Below the pieces are notes generated by a model. That model was not told the origin of the DNA and ran no database searches. It worked only from the letters and a program-made list of their open reading frames with translations. Shown here one piece after another: positions 8,361-20,452 of a DNA stretch of 64,000 nucleotides (position 1 is its first letter; the number at the start of each line of letters is the position of its first letter). The translations under genes and the position numbers were made by a program. The DNA lies in NCBI RefSeq assembly GCF_017526105.1, contig NZ_CP071839.1, forward strand, positions 1,980,501 through 2,044,500, in the 5' to 3' direction. Source of the DNA: Streptomyces cyanogenus (lineage in GTDB: Bacteria > Actinomycetota > Actinomycetes > Streptomycetales > Streptomycetaceae).

Positions 8361-9620
8361 TCACCACGGTGGTGTCGCCGGCCCCCGGTAGTGGTCGGCG
8401 ACCACCCGGGCCATCGCCCCGATCCGATCGTCCGCCAGGTCCTTGGCGGCGAAGAACACATGCCCGCGCACCTGCGGGTACCGGGCGGCGAGGGTCAGGT
8501 GGCGGGACAGCTCGACCGGGTCCTGCCAGGCCGCGGGCTGCCCGGCGGCACCCGCCCGGTACAGCGCCTCCCCGATGTACAGCAGGGTCTTCGTGCCCTG
8601 GGCGACCTCCGCCCACCACGCCACGAGGCGGGCGTAGTCGGCGGCGGAGTAGCCGATGTGCCAGTAGAGCTGCGGGACGATGTAGTCGATCCAGTGGTTG
8701 CGGACCCACGCGCGGGTGTCCGCGTGCAGGTCGTCGTACGTCTGGACGCCCGCCTGCGTGTCGGAGCCGCGCGCGTCGGTCGACGCGTTGCGCCACACGC
8801 CGAAGGGGCTGATCCCGAACCGGGTGCCGGGCCGGACCCGCCGGATGCCGGCGGCCGTCTCGCGCACCAGCCGGTCGATGTTGTCGCGCCGCCAGGCGGC
8901 CCGGCTCGTGAAGGCGCCGCCGTGGCGGTCGTACGCCTCGTCGTCGTCGAAGGTCTGGCCGGCGACCGGGTAGGGATAGAAGTAGTCGTCGAAGTGGACG
9001 GCGTCGACCGGGTAGCGGGCGACCGCGTCGAGCATCGCCTGCTGCACGAAGGCGCGGACCTCGGGCAGACCGGGGTTGTAGTACAGCCGGCCACCGTAGG
9101 GCACCACCCAGTCGGGGTGCTCGCGCGCCGGGTGCGAGGCGGCCAGCCGGCCGGGGTCGGTGTGGTTGGCGATCCGGTACGGGTTGCACCAGGCGTGCAG
9201 TTCCAGGCCCCGGGCGTGGGCCTCGGCGACGGCGGTGCCGAGCGGGTCCCAGCCGGGATGGCGGCCCTGGGTGCCGGTGAGGTACTCGGACCAGGGCTCG
9301 TACGGCGACGGCCACAGCGCGTCCGCGGTGGGCCGCACCTGGAGGATCACCGTGTTGAGCCGGTTGCGGACCGCCCGGTCGAGGTGGGCGATCAGTTCCT
9401 TGCGCTGGGCGCTCGCCGTGAGGCCGGGACGCGAGGGCCAGTCCCGGTTGACGACGGTCGCGATCCACACGCCCCGCAGCTCGGCGGTCCCGCTCCGCCC
9501 CGCGCCGGCCGCGGCGCCCGGGGCCGGGACGGCCGCGTCCTCGGCCGGGGTGGCGACCGGGGCGGTGGCCAGCGTGGACAGCGCGGCCAGTGCGAAGGCC
9601 CGCCGCGACATACGCCCCAT
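8361..9620 (-). CDS. Exported GHL10 (DUF187) family glycoside hydrolase
   Basis: 419 aa from ATG 9620, chosen over an in-frame ATG 12 codons upstream because AGAGGGGC lies just before it. The N-terminus RMSRRAFALAALSTLATA looks like a twin-arginine signal, so Tat export is likely. The body is a putative GH10-like TIM barrel: ELRGVWIATVVNRDWPSRPGL, ILQVRPTADALW, YPVDAVHFDDYFYPYP, FGISPFGVWRN and DYIVPQLYWHIGY. Family members are linked to cell-wall or polysaccharide cleavage. The acidic pair in HFDDY is a candidate active site. Confidence 0.88.
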   Translation of the reverse strand: MGRMSRRAFALAALSTLATAPVATPAEDAAVPAPGAAAGAGRSGTAELRGVWIATVVNRDWPSRPGLTASAQRKELIAHLDRAVRNRLNTVILQVRPTADALWPSPYEPWSEYLTGTQGRHPGWDPLGTAVAEAHARGLELHAWCNPYRIANHTDPGRLAASHPAREHPDWVVPYGGRLYYNPGLPEVRAFVQQAMLDAVARYPVDAVHFDDYFYPYPVAGQTFDDDEAYDRHGGAFTSRAAWRRDNIDRLVRETAAGIRRVRPGTRFGISPFGVWRNASTDARGSDTQAGVQTYDDLHADTRAWVRNHWIDYIVPQLYWHIGYSAADYARLVAWWAEVAQGTKTLLYIGEALYRAGAAGQPAAWQDPVELSRHLTLAARYPQVRGHVFFAAKDLADDRIGAMARVVADHYRGPATPPW

Positions 9621-9789
9621 CGGCGCCCCTCTCACGCTTCGGATCCGCTCGGTCACGGATGGTTTCGCCGTTCAGGATGCCCCCACCCGGACGATCGATC
9701 ATCGATACTTGGCGGTAACGTGCACGATCGGAGCAGGCGCCGAACCCGGAGGTCTGCCAGCGAGCCGGAACTTCAGCGAAGGGAACGAT

Positions 9790-10650
9790 GTGACCGACAT
9801 CGAGCGCGTCGGGGTCGTGGGCTGCGGCCAGATGGGCGCGGGCATCGCCGAGGTGTGCGCCCGCGCGGGACTGGACGTGAAGGTCGCCGAGACCACCGGC
9901 GAGGCCCTGGAGATCGGCCGTACCCGGCTGTTCAACTCCCTGTCCAAGGCCGCCGAGCGCGGAAAGATCAGCGAGGCGGAGCGGGACGACGCGCAGGCCC
10001 GGCTGAGCTTCACCACCGACCTCGGCGAGTTCGCCGACCGGGACCTGGTGATCGAGGCCGTCGTGGAGAACGAGCAGGTGAAGACCGAGATCTTCCAGGT
10101 GCTCGACCAGGTGGTGACCCGGCCGGACGCGATCCTGGCCTCCAACACCTCCTCGATCCCGCTGGTGAAGCTGGCGGTCGCCACCGCCCGCCCGGACCAC
10201 GTGGTCGGCATCCACTTCTTCAACCCGGCCCCGGTGCAGCACCTGGTCGAGCTGATCCCGGCGCTGACCACCTCCGAGGGCACCCTCGGCCGCGCCCAGG
10301 TCTTCGCCGAGAAGGTGCTCGGCAAGCACGCCATCCGCGCCCAGGACCGCTCCGGTTTCGTGGTGAACGCGCTGCTCGTTCCCTACCTGCTCTCCGCGAT
10401 CCGGATGTTCGAGTCGGGCATCGCGAGCCGCGAGGACATCGACAACGGCATGGAGATGGGCTGCGCCCACCCGATGGGCCCGCTGAAGCTGTCCGACCTG
10501 ATCGGCCTGGACACCATCGTCTCCATCGCCAACAGCATGTACGCCGAGTACAAGGAGCCGCTGTACGCCGCTCCCCCGCTGCTCCAGCGCATGGTCGAGG
10601 CGGGCCGGCTCGGCCGGAAGACCGGCTCGGGTTTCTACACCTACGGCTGA
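9790..10650 (+). CDS. 3-hydroxybutyryl-CoA dehydrogenase
   Basis: 286 aa from GTG 9790, preceded by AAGGGA. The N-terminal Rossmann motif GCGQMGAG (residues 11-18) binds NAD(P). The catalytic region includes ASNTSSIP, GIHFFNPAP (His of the His-Glu dyad) and the C-terminal dimerisation domain with ENG-like DNGMEMGCAHPMGPLKLSDLIGLD. It is of single-domain length, without a fused crotonase. It interconverts 3-hydroxybutyryl-CoA and acetoacetyl-CoA in butyrate, PHB or ethylmalonyl-CoA metabolism. A strong terminator follows. Confidence 0.95.
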   Translation: MTDIERVGVVGCGQMGAGIAEVCARAGLDVKVAETTGEALEIGRTRLFNSLSKAAERGKISEAERDDAQARLSFTTDLGEFADRDLVIEAVVENEQVKTEIFQVLDQVVTRPDAILASNTSSIPLVKLAVATARPDHVVGIHFFNPAPVQHLVELIPALTTSEGTLGRAQVFAEKVLGKHAIRAQDRSGFVVNALLVPYLLSAIRMFESGIASREDIDNGMEMGCAHPMGPLKLSDLIGLDTIVSIANSMYAEYKEPLYAAPPLLQRMVEAGRLGRKTGSGFYTYG

Positions 10651-10671
10651 TTACGAAGAGCGACGCCCCGC

Positions 10672-10702
10672 GGGCCCGGCACCGGACTTCGGTGCCGGGC
10701 CC
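10672..10702 (+). terminator. Intrinsic terminator of the hydroxybutyryl-CoA dehydrogenase gene
   Basis: A perfect 13-bp stem, GGGCCCGGCACCG with CGGTGCCGGGCCC, has a 5-nt loop and begins 22 nt after the stop codon. TTCCGTTT follows. Confidence 0.8.
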
Positions 10703-10709
10703 TTCCGTT

Positions 10710-10724
10710 TCACACACCGTGTGA
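10710..10724. promoter_or_regulatory. Inverted repeat TCACAC-N3-GTGTGA
   Basis: TCACACACCGTGTGA lies 120 bp upstream of the small membrane-protein gene at 10845. The same 15-bp architecture recurs at 13136-13150 upstream of the HTH/TPR regulator gene, which suggests a shared binding protein. Confidence 0.4.
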
Positions 10725-10844
10725 GCGCCGGGCACGCATATGCCCGTCACACACGCTCCCCACGCGCCCACCAGGCGAGTTGACTCTTCATGCGCATGCA
10801 AGGGATGCGAATCATCCACTTCGACCACCGAAAGGAGCGGACCC

Positions 10845-11105
10845 GTGACCGCCGATCCGGAGCATCCCGTGGTCCAGGGAGAACTCGCAGAGTTACGGCG
10901 CCGCCTCGACGTGGCCTACGCCCGCGTCGAGGGAGGGCTGGCACTGCTGCGTCACCGCACCGAGGAGTCCGCCAAGGAACTGGACGAGCTGAACTCCCGG
11001 ATGGCCTCGCTGGAACACGCACGCTGGCCGCTGCCCTCGCTCGCCGCGCTGACCGCGCTCGGCGCGCTCGTGGTGACGGTCTGGCAGGCGCTGGCAGCCC
11101 ACTAG
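10845..11105 (+). CDS. Small coiled-coil protein with C-terminal membrane anchor
   Basis: 86 aa from GTG 10845, preceded by AAAGGAG at a suitable distance; upstream in-frame ATGs have no such site. Residues about 10-60 are heptad-like and charged (GELAELRRRLDVAYARVEGG...ESAKELDELNSRMASLEHARW), predicting a coiled coil. Residues about 64-84 form one transmembrane helix (LAALTALGALVVTVWQALAA). It is a tail-anchored type of protein. I do not recognise a named family. It converges on the Nudix gene and has its own upstream region with an inverted repeat. Confidence 0.78.
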   Translation: MTADPEHPVVQGELAELRRRLDVAYARVEGGLALLRHRTEESAKELDELNSRMASLEHARWPLPSLAALTALGALVVTVWQALAAH

Positions 11106-11143
11106 CCGCCGACCTCCGGCCGCCGGCTCTCCAGCCGCCGGCT

Positions 11144-11680
11144 CTAGCCTTCGGCGAGCCTGAGGTGGTGCAGCAGGAGTAACGCGGCCGCCATGTTGGC
11201 GGCCGGGACCTCCCCACGGGCGATCAGGTCGGGGACGAGTTTGAGGGGGACCCATTCGCGCCGGTCCGACTCGAAGTCGTCCACGGGATGCCCGACGTAC
11301 TCGCCCCGGTCGGACCAGTAGATGTGGTGCCGGGCGTCGGTGAGACCGTTGGACGGTTCCACGCTCATCAGGTGGTGCAGGGGCCCCGGCCGCCAGCCGG
11401 TCTCCTCCTCCAGCTCCCGGGCCGCCGCGCTCGCGATGTCCTCGCCGTCCTCGACCACGCCCGCGGCCAGCTCCCAGCCCCAGCTGTCGGTGATGAAGCG
11501 GTGCCGCCACAGCAGCAGCACCTCGTTGGCCTCGTTGACCACCGTGGCCACGGCCACCGGGCGCAGCCGGATCAGGAAGTGGTCGAGGTGCCGGCCGTCC
11601 GGCAGCTCGACATCTGCGAGATTGACGCTGAACCAGCGGTTTTCATACACAGTTTGTTCGCTCTGTTTCGTCCACTGCAC
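11144..11680 (-). CDS. Nudix hydrolase (ADP-ribose pyrophosphatase-like)
   Basis: 178 aa from GTG 11680, with GGAAGG about 10 nt upstream. The complete Nudix box lies at residues 74-96, from GVVEDGE to REL and EEETGW, matching Gx5Ex7REUxEExGU. The N-terminal YENRWFSVNLADVELPDG and the downstream MSVEPSNGLTD region resemble ADP-ribose or nucleoside-diphosphate-sugar pyrophosphatases. The substrate is uncertain. The upstream region is unusually AT-rich (11640-11720) and probably holds the promoter. Confidence 0.9.
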   Translation of the reverse strand: MQWTKQSEQTVYENRWFSVNLADVELPDGRHLDHFLIRLRPVAVATVVNEANEVLLLWRHRFITDSWGWELAAGVVEDGEDIASAAARELEEETGWRPGPLHHLMSVEPSNGLTDARHHIYWSDRGEYVGHPVDDFESDRREWVPLKLVPDLIARGEVPAANMAAALLLLHHLRLAEG

Positions 11681-11745
11681 GGTTCTGCCACCTTCCGCTG
11701 AGTAAGTGGCAATATCGCAGCAGGGACGGTGTGCCTGCAGTGGGC

Positions 11746-13086
11746 CTACAGCGGTACGCGCAGTGCGCCGTCGATGAGTTCGGCGGCTTCCGCGGTGCCG
11801 GCCGAGCCGCAGCGCACCAGATGCTCGCGTACCGCACGCAGTCGGTCGCGCAGCCGCTGGGACTCCATTCCACGGGCCTGCTCCGCCATCTGCACGGCGG
11901 TGGCCACGGCCTTCTCGGCGTTGCCCTGACGCAGTTCGACCGTGCTGAGCATGGCCAGCCGGTGCACCCGCCCCCGGTCGTGGGCGGGGTTGCCGACGGC
12001 CGCCGCCGCGTGCTCCCGGGCCGCGGCGAGTTCCCCGAGGCTGAGCAGCGCCTCGGCCACCTGCACATTGACCAGCCCCGGCTGGACGTACCCGGTCTCG
12101 TCGGGCTCGTAGCCGCGCCGGATCCGCTCGGCGGCCGTCTCCGCGCGCCGGATGCAGGACAGCGCGCTGCCGCTGTCGCCGAGGTGCGCGTACGCCTTGG
12201 CCTGCATCGCGTACAGGTCGGAGGCGAGCGCCGGGGTGATGTGCCGGCCGGCGGCGCGCAGCGCGGCCTCGGCGAAGGCGACCGCCTGCCGGTACTCCCG
12301 CATGAACAACGACTGGTTGACCAGCAGCGCGATGACGTACGCGCCGAGTCCCCGGTCCCCGCTCGCCTTCGCCAGCCGCAGCGCCTGGTGGAAGTAGCGC
12401 TGGGCGAGTCCGTGCGCGTCGGAGTCGTAGGCGCAGATGCCCGCGATCGCCACCAACCCACCGGTCGCCCGGTGCAGTTGGCGGCCGGTGGCGTCGGTGT
12501 AACCGCCGCGCAGCAGCGGCGCGGCCTCGGTGTTGAGGAACCCGACGATCCGCGTCCGGGTCGCGACGCCGCCGGCCTTGCGGTACATCTGCTCGTAGTG
12601 CGTCCGGGCGGCCCGCAGCATCTCGATGTCGGCCGCGGTGACCGGGTGCCGGCCGCCGCGGGAGACGTCCACGTCCTCGGGCGGGTTCTCCCACTCCCAC
12701 ACCGGCATCACGGCGGGCGTCCCGGTGACGGCCGGCGCGCCCAGCACATGGGGGCGTTGCTGCTCGTCCGACCGCCACAGGGCGGTGGCCCGCTCCACGA
12801 ATCCGCCCAGCGAGCCGGCGTGCGGGGTGCCCGGCTCCCCGGGCACGCCGAGCCCGATGTCGTCGAGCGTGACGGGCCGCTGGAGCCGGGCAGCCAGCAC
12901 CTCGCAGATCAGGTCGGGCACCTGGCCGCGGGGCCGCTGGCCCTTCAACCAGCGTGCCACGGCGGTGTGTTCGTACCGCAGCACGAGTCCGCGTCTGCGG
13001 CCCGCCTGGTTGACGTGGGCGGCGAGGCCGGCGTGGGAGATGCCCGCCTCGTCCAGGATGGCGTCGAGCAGAGTGTTGGGCTGCAT
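11746..13086 (-). CDS. HTH/TPR transcriptional regulator (NsdA-like)
   Basis: 446 aa from ATG 13086, preceded by a GGGGGGC site. The N-terminal 80 residues hold an HTH-like segment (LLDAILDEAGISHAGLAAHVNQAG and YEHTAVARWLKGQRP). The rest is a tetratricopeptide-like alpha solenoid with repeated LAxAxG and LRLAKASGDRGLG units. The layout fits the Streptomyces family of cytoplasmic TPR regulators of development and antibiotic production that includes NsdA; I cannot say it is the orthologue. An inverted repeat lies about 50-65 bp upstream of the start. Confidence 0.8.
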   Translation of the reverse strand: MQPNTLLDAILDEAGISHAGLAAHVNQAGRRRGLVLRYEHTAVARWLKGQRPRGQVPDLICEVLAARLQRPVTLDDIGLGVPGEPGTPHAGSLGGFVERATALWRSDEQQRPHVLGAPAVTGTPAVMPVWEWENPPEDVDVSRGGRHPVTAADIEMLRAARTHYEQMYRKAGGVATRTRIVGFLNTEAAPLLRGGYTDATGRQLHRATGGLVAIAGICAYDSDAHGLAQRYFHQALRLAKASGDRGLGAYVIALLVNQSLFMREYRQAVAFAEAALRAAGRHITPALASDLYAMQAKAYAHLGDSGSALSCIRRAETAAERIRRGYEPDETGYVQPGLVNVQVAEALLSLGELAAAREHAAAAVGNPAHDRGRVHRLAMLSTVELRQGNAEKAVATAVQMAEQARGMESQRLRDRLRAVREHLVRCGSAGTAEAAELIDGALRVPL

Positions 13087-13134
13087 GGGATGCCCCCCGA
13101 GTGGCACTGGTGCGGTCAGCGTAGTGCGTACGCG

Positions 13135-13151
13135 TTCACACGGGGTGTGAA
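13135..13151. promoter_or_regulatory. Inverted repeat TTCACAC-GGG-GTGTGAA upstream of HTH/TPR regulator
   Basis: A perfect 7-bp inverted repeat is centred 57 bp before the regulator's ATG. It contains the same TCACAC-N3-GTGTGA core as the site at 10710-10724. Confidence 0.45.
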
Positions 13152-13282
13152 CGGAGTGCCTGGACCCGGGCCGTGTGCGCGCTGTTGCGGAGCGTGCCGC
13201 GTCGGTTGACTGAGATGCCTCGCAAGAGGCCGGCCAAGCCGCCGGCTCCCCCTCGAACGACGGTGGCTTGGCCGGGGCGGGG

Positions 13283-14368
13283 CTAACGGTGCGTCGTCGG
13301 CTGCGGGTGTGTGGGGGCCTGGCAACCCCGCGCGGCGGAGCCGCCGACGTCCTCGCCCCGCGCCCCCGGTCTGCGTCCACGTCCGTTGCACAGGACGAGG
13401 AGTGCGACATCGTCGTCCGGGGTGCCGCCCGTGTGGTCGAGCAGTGCGGTGAAGACCGTACGCAGGACCGCCTGCGGGGTGACCGGGTGCTTGCGCACGG
13501 CCTCGGTCAGCGACCTCGCCAAGGAGAAGAACCGTCCCCTGGCGTCGCGCGCGTCCTCCACACCGTCCGTGAACAGGACGAGGGACTCCCCCGGAAGCAG
13601 CCGGCCGCAGCGATCGGCCTCCAGCTCCGCCGGCAGCGGAAACGGCCCCAGCGGCGGAAGCGGCTCCCCGCGGGTCAGCTGCTCGACCCGGGTGTCCCTC
13701 AGCATGTACGGCCACGGGTGGCCGCAGTTGAGGACCCGCAGTTCGCCGTCCCGGGCGATCTCCAGCAGCAGAACGGTGACGAACTCCTCGGCGACCGGGT
13801 TGTCGAGGTCGGCGGGACCGTTCGCGGGATGTTCGGCGCGGGCGCGTTCGCGCAGGTGGCGGGCGAGGGCGCGGTCCAGTCTGCGGAGCACCCGGTCCAG
13901 TTCGGGCTCGTCGTGTACGGCCTCGCGGAAGCTGCCGAGGAGGGCGGCGACGGTGCCGAGGGCGGCCAGGCCGTGCCCCCGTACGTCCCCCATGACCACC
14001 CGCACCCCGTGCTCGGTGGCGATGGCCTCGTACAGATCGCCGCCGACGCTCGCGCCCCGGTCGGCGGACAGCTGGGCGGCGGCGACATCGATCCCGTCGA
14101 GCCGCGGTGGCAGCGGACGCAGGACGACGTTCTGCGCGGCGCGCGCCGCCCGCCGGGCGAACCGCAGCTCCCGCAGCAGGGCGCGGCGCACACGGCATAT
14201 GAGGCCGGTACCGACGGCGAAGAACACCGCGCTGGTGACGATGCGCGCCCCGATCCCGTCCTGCTGGGCGAGCGGGCAGCCGAGCTTGTAGCCGACCGCC
14301 AAGGCTCCCCAGAGGGTGGGCAGTACGACGGCCCGCCCGGTGGGCGCCCGTGCCTTGATGCGGATCAT
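13283..14368 (-). CDS. Membrane PP2C-type (SpoIIE-like) serine/threonine phosphatase
   Basis: 361 aa from ATG 14368 (MIRIKARAP), with AGAGG upstream. Two hydrophobic segments at about residues 13-60 anchor the protein; the catalytic domain is cytoplasmic. Metal-binding motifs are present: SADRGASVGGDLYEA, GDVRGHGLAALG, LVLFTDGVEDARD and DDDVALLVL. Such phosphatases usually dephosphorylate anti-sigma-factor antagonists. The last about 25 codons, rich in Arg, Gly and Pro, run into a copy of a dispersed GC-rich repeat (core near 13327-13345), so the C-terminal tail may be a recent extension. Confidence 0.92.
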   Translation of the reverse strand: MIRIKARAPTGRAVVLPTLWGALAVGYKLGCPLAQQDGIGARIVTSAVFFAVGTGLICRVRRALLRELRFARRAARAAQNVVLRPLPPRLDGIDVAAAQLSADRGASVGGDLYEAIATEHGVRVVMGDVRGHGLAALGTVAALLGSFREAVHDEPELDRVLRRLDRALARHLRERARAEHPANGPADLDNPVAEEFVTVLLLEIARDGELRVLNCGHPWPYMLRDTRVEQLTRGEPLPPLGPFPLPAELEADRCGRLLPGESLVLFTDGVEDARDARGRFFSLARSLTEAVRKHPVTPQAVLRTVFTALLDHTGGTPDDDVALLVLCNGRGRRPGARGEDVGGSAARGCQAPTHPQPTTHR

Positions 14369-14508
14369 GCCTCTGGTCCCCCATGTGGGCCCTGACAGAG
14401 CAGACGGACCGACCCCGAAAGGCCGGTCCGATTCTGTCGACGGCATGACCCAGGCGGGTCGGATCGCCCTCGGTTGCCACCCGAACGAGTGAGACAACCC
14501 CAGGCAAC

Positions 14509-14522
14509 CTGCATTTATGCAG
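14509..14522. promoter_or_regulatory. AT-rich inverted repeat upstream of the PP2C gene
   Basis: CTGCAT-TT-ATGCAG is a 14-bp perfect inverted repeat in the only AT-rich patch between the phosphatase and pheT. It may be an operator or part of the -10 region of the phosphatase promoter, giving a leader of about 140 nt. Confidence 0.3.
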
Positions 14523-14564
14523 TGAACGGCCGGGTCCGCTCCCCCCAGGGGCGCGGGGAACCGC

Positions 14565-14597
14565 GCGACCGGCCGCGACACATCCGCGGCCGGTCGC
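14565..14597 (-). terminator. Intrinsic terminator of pheST, formed from a dispersed repeat
   Basis: A perfect 13-bp stem (GCGACCGGCCGCG with CGCGGCCGGTCGC) and a 7-nt loop begin 22 nt after the pheT stop. The upstream flank AGGGGCGCGGGGAACC belongs to a Streptomyces dispersed repeat that recurs at about 38133. Confidence 0.75.
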
Positions 14598-14618
14598 ACA
14601 CAGCACCCCGAACGGCGT

Positions 14619-17131
14619 CTAGCCCCGGAGGACCGCACCCGTCCGCTCGCCCGCGAGGGCGACCGCGGCGTCCCGCGCGGCGGACGCCTCGTCCACGGTC
14701 AGCGTCCGGTCCGCGGCCCGGAAGCGGAGCGCGTAGGCCAGCGACTTCTTCCCGTCCCCCAGCTGCTCGGCGTTCTCGTACACGTCGAACAGCCGGATGG
14801 ACTCCAGAAGCTCACCCGCGCCCTCGCGCAGCGCGGCCTCCACGTCGGCGTGCGGCACGAACTGGTCGACGACGAGGGCGACATCCTGCGTGGCGACGGG
14901 GAACGTGGAGATCGACGGCGCCTGCGGGGCGCCGTCGCCCGCCGCCTCCAGGGCGTCCAGGTTCAGCTCCGCGGCACACGTCCGCTCCGGCAGGCCCAGG
15001 GCCTTGAGGACACGCGGGTGCAGTTCTCCCGCATGGCCCACGACCCGCTCCGTGCCGTCGGCGACGACGACCAGCTCGGCGCAGCGGCCGGGGTGCCAGG
15101 GACCGTACTGCCCCTTGCGCACGACCAGCTCGGCTCCGGCCTCACGGGCGACGGCACGCGCCGCCTCGACGGCGTCGGCCCACTCCGTGGGACGGCCCTT
15201 GCCCCACCAGCCGGCCTGCTCGCGGGCGCCCGCGAGGACGACGGCCACGTGCCGCGGCTGCTCGGGCAGCGCGGCGTTCAGCGCGGCGATCTCCTCGTCG
15301 GTGGGACGCCGGTCGACGGGCAGGTGCGTGGCGACGCGCTGCTCCTCGCGCGGGTGGAACACCAGCCCGGTCTCGAACAGCGCCAGGTCGTGCGCGCCCC
15401 GGCCGGCGTTGCGCCGCAGCGCACCGAGCAGGCCCGGCAGCAGCGTGGTGCGGAGCGCGGGCTCCTCGTCGCTGAGCGGGTTGACCAGCTTGACGACACG
15501 GCGGGCCGGATCGTCGGAGTCCAGGCCGAGCTGGTCGAAGACCTGCTCGCTGACGAACGGGTAGTTCGGCGCCTCGACGTAGCCCGCGCCGGCCAGCGCG
15601 CGGCCGACCCGGCGGTGCAGCCGCTGGCGGTGCGTGAGGCCGCGGCCCGAGGGGAGCTTGGGCAGCGTGGAGGGCAGGTTCTCGTAGCCCTCCAGGCGGA
15701 TGACCTCCTCGGCGAGGTCGTTCGCCTCGGCCAGGTCGGGCCGCCAGGACGGGACGGTGACGATCAGCTCGTCCTGCCCGTACACGTCGCAGCCGACCTG
15801 CTGGAGGCGGCGGACGACCGTCTCACGGCCGTACGCGACACCCGCGACCTTGTCCGGGTGGTCGGCCGGGATGGTGATGGTGTGCGGGGCCGAGGGCGCG
15901 ACGACCTCGGTGACGCCGGCCTCCGCCGTCCCCCCGGCGAGCAGGACCAGCAGGTCCACGGTGCGCTGCGCGGCGGCCGCGGCGGCCTGCGGGTCGACGC
16001 CCCGCTCGAAGCGGCGGGACGCCTCGGACAGCAGCTTGTGGCGGCGGGCCGTACGGGCGATCGAGACGGCGTCGAAGTGGGCGGCCTCGATGACCACGTC
16101 GGTCGTCGCGTTCTCGGCGTCCTCGTGGTCGGCGATCTCCGTGTTCGCGCCGCCCATGACACCGGCGAGGCCGATCGGGCCGCGCTCGTCGGTGATGACC
16201 AGGTCCTCGGCGTGCAGCGTGCGCTCGACGCCGTCGAGGGTGACGAGCTTCTCGCCCTCCTCGGCCCGGCGCACGCCGATGGTGCCCTGGACCAGCCTGC
16301 GGTCGTAGGCGTGCAGGGGCTGGCCCAGCTCCATCATCACGTAGTTCGTGACGTCGACGGCGAGCGAGATCGGGCGCATGCCGACCTTCTGCAGCCGGCG
16401 CTGGAGCCAGATCGGGGAGCGCGCCTCGGGGCTCAGCCCGGTGACGGTGCGGGCGGTGAAGCGGTCGCAGCCGAACGGGTCGCCGACCTGGACCGGGTAA
16501 CCGAAGGCGTTCGGGGCCGGTACGTCCAGCAGGGCCGGGTCGCGCAGCGGCAGGCCGTAGGCGATGGCGGTCTCGCGGGCCACACCGCGGATGGACAGGC
16601 AGTCGCCGCGGTTGGCGGTGACGGCGATGTCCAGGACCTCGTCGACCAGTTCGAGCAGCTCGATGGCGTCCTTGCCGACCTCGGTCTCCGGCGGCAGCAC
16701 GATGATGCCGTGCGCGCCGTCGTCGCCCATGCCCAGCTCGTCGCTGGAGCAGATCATGCCGTGGGACGTCCTGCCGTAGGTCTTGCGGGCGGAGATGGAG
16801 AACCCGCCGGGGAGCGTGGCACCCGGGAGGACCACGACGACCTTGTCGCCGACGGAGAAGTTGCGGGCGCCGCAGACGATCTCCTGGGGCTCACCGGTGC
16901 CGTTGGCCTGGCCGACGTCGACCGTGCAGAAGCGGATCGGCTTCTTGAAGCCCTCCAGCTCCTCGATGGTCAGCACCTGGCCGACGACCAGCGGACCCTT
17001 GAGGTCGGCGCCGAGCTGTTCGACGGTCTCGACCTCCAGGCCGGCCGAAATGAGCTTGGCCTGGACGTCGCGGCCGGTCTCCGTCGCCGGCAGGTCGACG
17101 TACTCCCGCAGCCAAGAAAGCGGGACCCGCA

Positions 17132-17132
<1 letters not shown>
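14619..17132 (-). CDS. pheT: Phenylalanyl-tRNA synthetase beta subunit
   Basis: 837 aa, usual length. It starts [15 protein letters not shown]. Domains in order: EMAP-II-like tRNA-binding domain (about 40-150, with PLVVGQVL), B3/4 editing domain, B5 domain, catalytic-like core and the C-terminal FDX-ACB anticodon-binding domain ([19 protein letters not shown] onward). With PheS it forms the (alpha-beta)2 enzyme that charges tRNA-Phe. ATG 17132 overlaps the pheS stop by one base (TGATG), so the two are translationally coupled in equal amounts. A terminator follows. Confidence 0.98.
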
Positions 17133-19514
<2,382 letters not shown>

Positions 19515-19556
19515 CCCCGTACTCCACCTCTCAGACGGCGCAGGGCCCCGCGCTGG

Positions 19557-20423
19557 TCACCCTACTAGCTCGGTGACGGAGCGGCACCCTCCGGAGGCGC
19601 GCTGTGCACGGGCCGACGCGTAGAGACATACGGCGGCGGCGGTGGCGAGGTTCAGGCTCTCGGCCTTCCCGTGGATGGGAACGCGTACGACGGCGTCGGC
19701 GAGGGCGCGGGTCTCCTCCGGCAGCCCCCAGGCCTCGTTGCCGAACACCCAGGCGGTGGGGCCGCCCATGGAGCCCTTGTCCAGTTCCTCGTCGAGGTCG
19801 CGGTCGCCGGCCCCGTCGGCGGCGAGGATGCGCACCCCGGCCTCCTGCAGCCCGGCCACGGCCCGCTCCACGGGTACGCCCACGGCGACCGGCAGGTGGA
19901 AGTGGGAGCCGACGGAGGCCCGGACGGCCTTGGGGTTGTACAGGTCGACGGAGGCGTCGGTGAACACCACGGCCTCGGCGCCGGCGGCGTCGGCGCAGCG
20001 CAGCACGGTGCCGGCGTTGCCGGGGTCCCGCACGTGCGCCAGCACGGCGACCAGCCTGGGCCGGGCGGCGATGATGTCCTCGAAGGGGGTGTCCAGGAAC
20101 CGGCAGACCCCGACCAGCCCCTGCGGGGTGACCGTGGTGGAGATGTCGGCGATGACCTCCTCGGAGGCCAGGTGCAGCCGGGCGCCGGCGGTGCGGGCCG
20201 CGCCGATGATGTCGGCGTACCGCTCCGCGGCCTCGACCGTGGCGAACAGCTCGACCAGCGTCGCCTGCCCCCCGGCCCGGTGTCCGGCAGCCTCCCGCAC
20301 CGCCTGCGGCCCCTCGGCCAGGAACAGCCGGTCCTTACCCCGGAAGTTCCGCTTGGCGAGCCGCCGGGCGGCGGAGACACGGGCGGACCGGGGCGAGATG
20401 AGCTCAGGGGAGACGGGGGGCAT
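19557..20423 (-). CDS. SpoU/TrmH-family RNA 2'-O-methyltransferase
   Basis: 288 aa from ATG 20423 (MPPVSPELISPRSARVSAARRLAKR). An N-terminal SpoU substrate-binding domain (RLFLAEGPQAVREA) precedes the knotted SPOUT catalytic domain. Motif 1 is DPGNAGTVLRCADAAG, motif 2 WVFGNEAWGLPEE and motif 3 IHGKAESLNLATAAAVCLY. It methylates ribose in rRNA or tRNA; the target base cannot be told. It sits between rplT and the sensor kinase. Confidence 0.93.
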   Translation of the reverse strand: MPPVSPELISPRSARVSAARRLAKRNFRGKDRLFLAEGPQAVREAAGHRAGGQATLVELFATVEAAERYADIIGAARTAGARLHLASEEVIADISTTVTPQGLVGVCRFLDTPFEDIIAARPRLVAVLAHVRDPGNAGTVLRCADAAGAEAVVFTDASVDLYNPKAVRASVGSHFHLPVAVGVPVERAVAGLQEAGVRILAADGAGDRDLDEELDKGSMGGPTAWVFGNEAWGLPEETRALADAVVRVPIHGKAESLNLATAAAVCLYASARAQRASGGCRSVTELVG

Positions 20424-20452
20424 CCTCGTACCTTCGGAAACTTGTGGCGCCC

